This document shows positions 61,999-64,000 of a stretch of DNA of 64,000 nucleotides, in pieces. The number at the start of each line of letters is the position of its first letter. Position 1 is the stretch's first letter. The position numbers and the translations under genes were made by a program. The notes beneath the pieces were generated by a model. That model ran no database searches, was not told where the DNA came from, and worked only from the letters and a program-made list of their open reading frames with translations. The stretch is from Bacteroidia bacterium (GTDB taxonomy: Bacteria > Bacteroidota > Bacteroidia > B-17B0 > Aurantibacillaceae): positions 1 through 64,000 of the forward strand of contig JAEUTQ010000011.1 in assembly GCA_016787445.1 (NCBI GenBank). Reading direction: 5' to 3'.

Positions 61999-62277
61999 CT
62001 AATTAAAGTTACAAAAATTATCTTATCAAAGAAAGGAACTACATCTCCAAACAGTTAAAACGGCGTTCCTCATACCTTTCACGAAAAAATCATGCCAAAA
62101 CCATTACTGTATTTATTGGTCAATCTTTGGAATCAAAACTATAATGCCCTTCGGGCTCGTTCCTCAGTTTTGTTTTGCCTTTTTCGGGGTCTGCGGCATT
62201 CGTCGAATAAGCCTCTTTTGTCCTGCCTAGTCGCTCCGGCTTTGGGCAAAGGGCTGCAAACTGGTTGGTGTATAATT
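61999..62277. other. intergenic region with a GC-rich hairpin-bearing patch
   Basis: No supported gene is present. A patch at 62146-62360 is clearly richer in GC than its surroundings and contains a short hairpin, GCCC-TTC-GGGC (62146-62156). Long overlapping open frames on both strands look compositional. It could be a remnant of a mobile element. Confidence 0.4.
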
Positions 62278-62490
62278 TTATTGATGTTTGCATCTCTTTT
62301 GCCCTCGTTTTGCGGGTGCGTGGCACAAATCAAAGCCTCCCCGGATCTTTTCATGGGCCACGCTGTCAAAATAGGTTGCAACCACTCCATTCTGGGCTCC
62401 TTTACTCATCCTCGCTCCACAGTGTTCGCATGCCGTAGACGACTTTTCAAAATACTCAGTAAAACTCGTATATTTAAAATTAGATTTCAT
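62278..62490 (-). CDS. possible small Cys-rich protein
   Basis: From the ATG at 62490 a 70-aa frame encodes MKSNFKYTSFTEYFEKSSTA, then CEHCGARMSK and DLCHAPAKRGQKRC. The four cysteines suggest a zinc ribbon. Its ATG is only 4 bases from the ATG of the divergent 62495 gene, which is unusual, so one of the two starts may be wrong. Low confidence. Confidence 0.35.
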   Translation of the reverse strand: MKSNFKYTSFTEYFEKSSTACEHCGARMSKGAQNGVVATYFDSVAHEKIRGGFDLCHAPAKRGQKRCKHQ

Positions 62491-62494
62491 CTGT

Positions 62495-64000
62495 ATGAAC
62501 ACCCTTTCACTCTTTCCACAAAACTTTTTAGCACCATATTTATCTGATTTCTCTTTGTCTGCAATCCCTGATATAAGAAAGATAACAGAACGTATTAAAG
62601 GTCTAAATGACGAAGTACAATCCGGCAAACTCGAAAGTTTAAAAGAAGAAGAAATCAAATCCCGATTTATATCAACCTTCTTTGGTGATGTTCTGGGATT
62701 CAACTATGGTAACTCCAACAAGTGGTTACTTCGCGAAGAAAAGAAATCTGTTATTGATGCAACGAAAGCAGATGCAGCTCTAGGATATTTTTTTGTTGAC
62801 AAATCTAAAGATGATGTCAGAGCAGTTGTAGAACTAAAGAATGCAAAAACTAACCTCGATGACGCCCAAAGTAGACCCGATAAACAAAGCCCCGTTGCAC
62901 AAGCCTTTGCTTATTCATCAAAAACAGGAGGCAATTGCAAGTGGGTTATTGTTTCAAATATGATCGAGACTCGTTTCTACGCATCTGGAGATCAATCAAA
63001 GTGTCAAGCTTTTTTTCTAAAGGATTTAATAAATGAAGATAAACTGAAGGAACTACTTTATTTATTTCACAAGGATCGTTTCATAAAGGAGGATGGAATA
63101 TCAGGAACAGAAAAGTTAACCGAATATTTAAAAACTCAAAAGCAGACCGAAAGTGAATCTGTGCATATCATAGATAAAATGTATCACTTTCTCCTTGGGT
63201 TTAAAGGGCTTGGTTTCGTTGATCCGAATTTTATTGCCGCTTCATCCCCCTTTAATATCCTTAATGAACACGTTTGGCATTATGGTGAACGTATTCTGTT
63301 TACTATTAACACAGAAATATACGAATTGCTGAATGCCATTACTATTCATGCAGATTCAATTAGTTTTTCTGCTGAATACGAAAAGGAGTTGATCAATAAC
63401 AATGTTACCGATCCAAAGGGCAAAATGGAATCAGTATTCAGGTTTCTAAATCAATGCATGATTCATAAAATAAGTGGGGTAAAAGATTATAAACAAATTG
63501 AGGAAAGAAGAAAAAAGGCAATAGGCTTTTCTTATAGAACAATGTTTGATTTCAAAGAGGGCGTTGATGGAGTAACAAAAAATATATGGATTTCACGATC
63601 TGAAAAGTGCGATTGTCTGTTGTGCAATTATAGAAGCTTAAATTTTAAATCTTTGATTAATAAATTAAAAGCAGCAGACGGAGATCCAAAAAACAACACT
63701 CTTGAATATGCATACGGAAATTACTTGACAGCAACAGATAACTTCAAAAAAGCATATCTTATTTATAAAGAGATTGAGAAAGACTTAAAGGGAAAAGATA
63801 ATAATGCGCCGGCATATTTCGTATGTAAATTAAACTTAAAACTTCTTCATAATTTAATTTTGGATTACGAGTTAGCGGATAGTAAAGAAATCATGGGTAA
63901 CATCAGGTCAGTTGATCTGGATAAGGTCATATATGATGAAATAGAATTCTCGGTTACCAAGCAAGTAAAAAAGTACTTGATAGATGTTAAAGAAGATGCT
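62495..64000 (+). CDS. PD-(D/E)xK nuclease-TPR-like protein, incomplete at the window end
   Basis: An open frame of 502 codons starts at ATG 62495 and has no stop before the window ends. Near residue 62, FFGDVLGFNYGNSNKWLL precedes DATKADAALGYF (Asp93), VVELKNAK (Glu113, Lys115) and SPVAQAFAYSS. This set matches the N-terminal nuclease domain of type IIG/type I-like restriction enzymes (Asp, E-x-K, then Gln-rich helix). After about residue 370, KCDCLLCNYRSLNF is a CxCx2C site followed by TPR-like helices (TLEYAYGNYLTATDNFKKAY). No methyltransferase motif is in the visible part, so this is not a standard type IIG enzyme so far. Confidence 0.75.
   Translation, partial: MNTLSLFPQNFLAPYLSDFSLSAIPDIRKITERIKGLNDEVQSGKLESLKEEEIKSRFISTFFGDVLGFNYGNSNKWLLREEKKSVIDATKADAALGYFFVDKSKDDVRAVVELKNAKTNLDDAQSRPDKQSPVAQAFAYSSKTGGNCKWVIVSNMIETRFYASGDQSKCQAFFLKDLINEDKLKELLYLFHKDRFIKEDGISGTEKLTEYLKTQKQTESESVHIIDKMYHFLLGFKGLGFVDPNFIAASSPFNILNEHVWHYGERILFTINTEIYELLNAITIHADSISFSAEYEKELINNNVTDPKGKMESVFRFLNQCMIHKISGVKDYKQIEERRKKAIGFSYRTMFDFKEGVDGVTKNIWISRSEKCDCLLCNYRSLNFKSLINKLKAADGDPKNNTLEYAYGNYLTATDNFKKAYLIYKEIEKDLKGKDNNAPAYFVCKLNLKLLHNLILDYELADSKEIMGNIRSVDLDKVIYDEIEFSVTKQVKKYLIDVKEDA

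Noticed and set aside
62092-62547. Long plus-strand frame (151 codons) and two overlapping minus-strand frames at 62120-62390
   Set aside because: They overlap one another in a GC-shifted patch, have no domain pattern and run into the start of the nuclease gene, so they are taken as compositional artefacts.
16961-64000. A second copy of the tmRNA 3' end marking the far attachment site
   Set aside because: I scanned by eye for GTTCGAATCC and CGGGTCC next to each other and found none beyond ssrA; the site may be outside the window or diverged.
1-64000. CRISPR array or additional tRNA genes
   Set aside because: No regularly spaced repeats of 25-40 bp and no second T-loop sequence were seen.

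Overview
The window is AT-rich DNA from a member of the Bacteroidota. Five things support this: a PorP/SprF-family gene at the left end, a protein with a type IX secretion (T9SS) C-terminal sorting domain, Bacteroidota-type promoters (-7 box TAnnTTTG), frequent TTG or ATG starts without Shine-Dalgarno boxes, and RHS/DNRLRE/SprB-type giant secreted proteins. No species or order can be fixed from the sequence alone.

Left part (about 0-16.5 kb) looks like ordinary chromosome. It holds a PorP/SprF protein; a tight run of CCA-adding enzyme, GSCFA protein, nitroreductase and DEAD-box helicase; and a YitT membrane protein. A four-gene arsenic operon follows (ArsR, a Cys-rich DUF6428-like protein, a low-molecular-weight phosphatase/arsenate reductase, and a NIP-like aquaporin) with a recognisable ArsR operator. 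Then come a Tat-exported pirin, a secreted protein, and two TPR/SpoIIE phosphatases flanking a SiaC-type phosphoprotein.

At 16.6-17.0 kb lies ssrA (tmRNA, tag GEENSYAMAA). Immediately downstream are a tandem repeat, a tyrosine recombinase and an HTH protein, which is the layout of an element integrated at the 3' end of ssrA. Two XRE regulators with palindromic operators follow.

20.7-45.4 kb is a split type II secretion-like system. A leftward operon encodes a MORN-type protein, GspK-, GspI- and GspJ-like pseudopilins and GspF. A rightward operon encodes the major pseudopilin, a short A24 prepilin peptidase, GspE, the secretin GspD, GspL/PilM-N, GspM/PilO, a lipoprotein and a GspC/PilP protein. 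Between the two halves are two giant RHS-type secreted proteins. The second ends in a variable, hydrolase-like C-terminal domain and is followed by a candidate secreted immunity protein. A T9SS-sorted protein also lies there. This arrangement suggests a secretion locus carrying its own polymorphic toxin.

45.4-64 kb is an accessory island of mostly unrecognised genes. It has small zinc-ribbon proteins, an XRE regulator, a 570-aa unknown, a decayed CoiA-like gene and a HEPN protein. A compact rightward cluster follows: an HEYYH metallopeptidase-like protein, two HDR/PLD-like proteins, a 538-aa unknown, a 957-aa protein with a C-terminal PD-(D/E)xK nuclease, and an LRAT-like thiol protein. After it come a HEPN protein with an RNxxxH motif and an incomplete PD-(D/E)xK protein that runs off the window. 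Domain content and gene packing suggest an undescribed multi-gene defence system, but this is inference. No CRISPR array or tRNA gene was seen.
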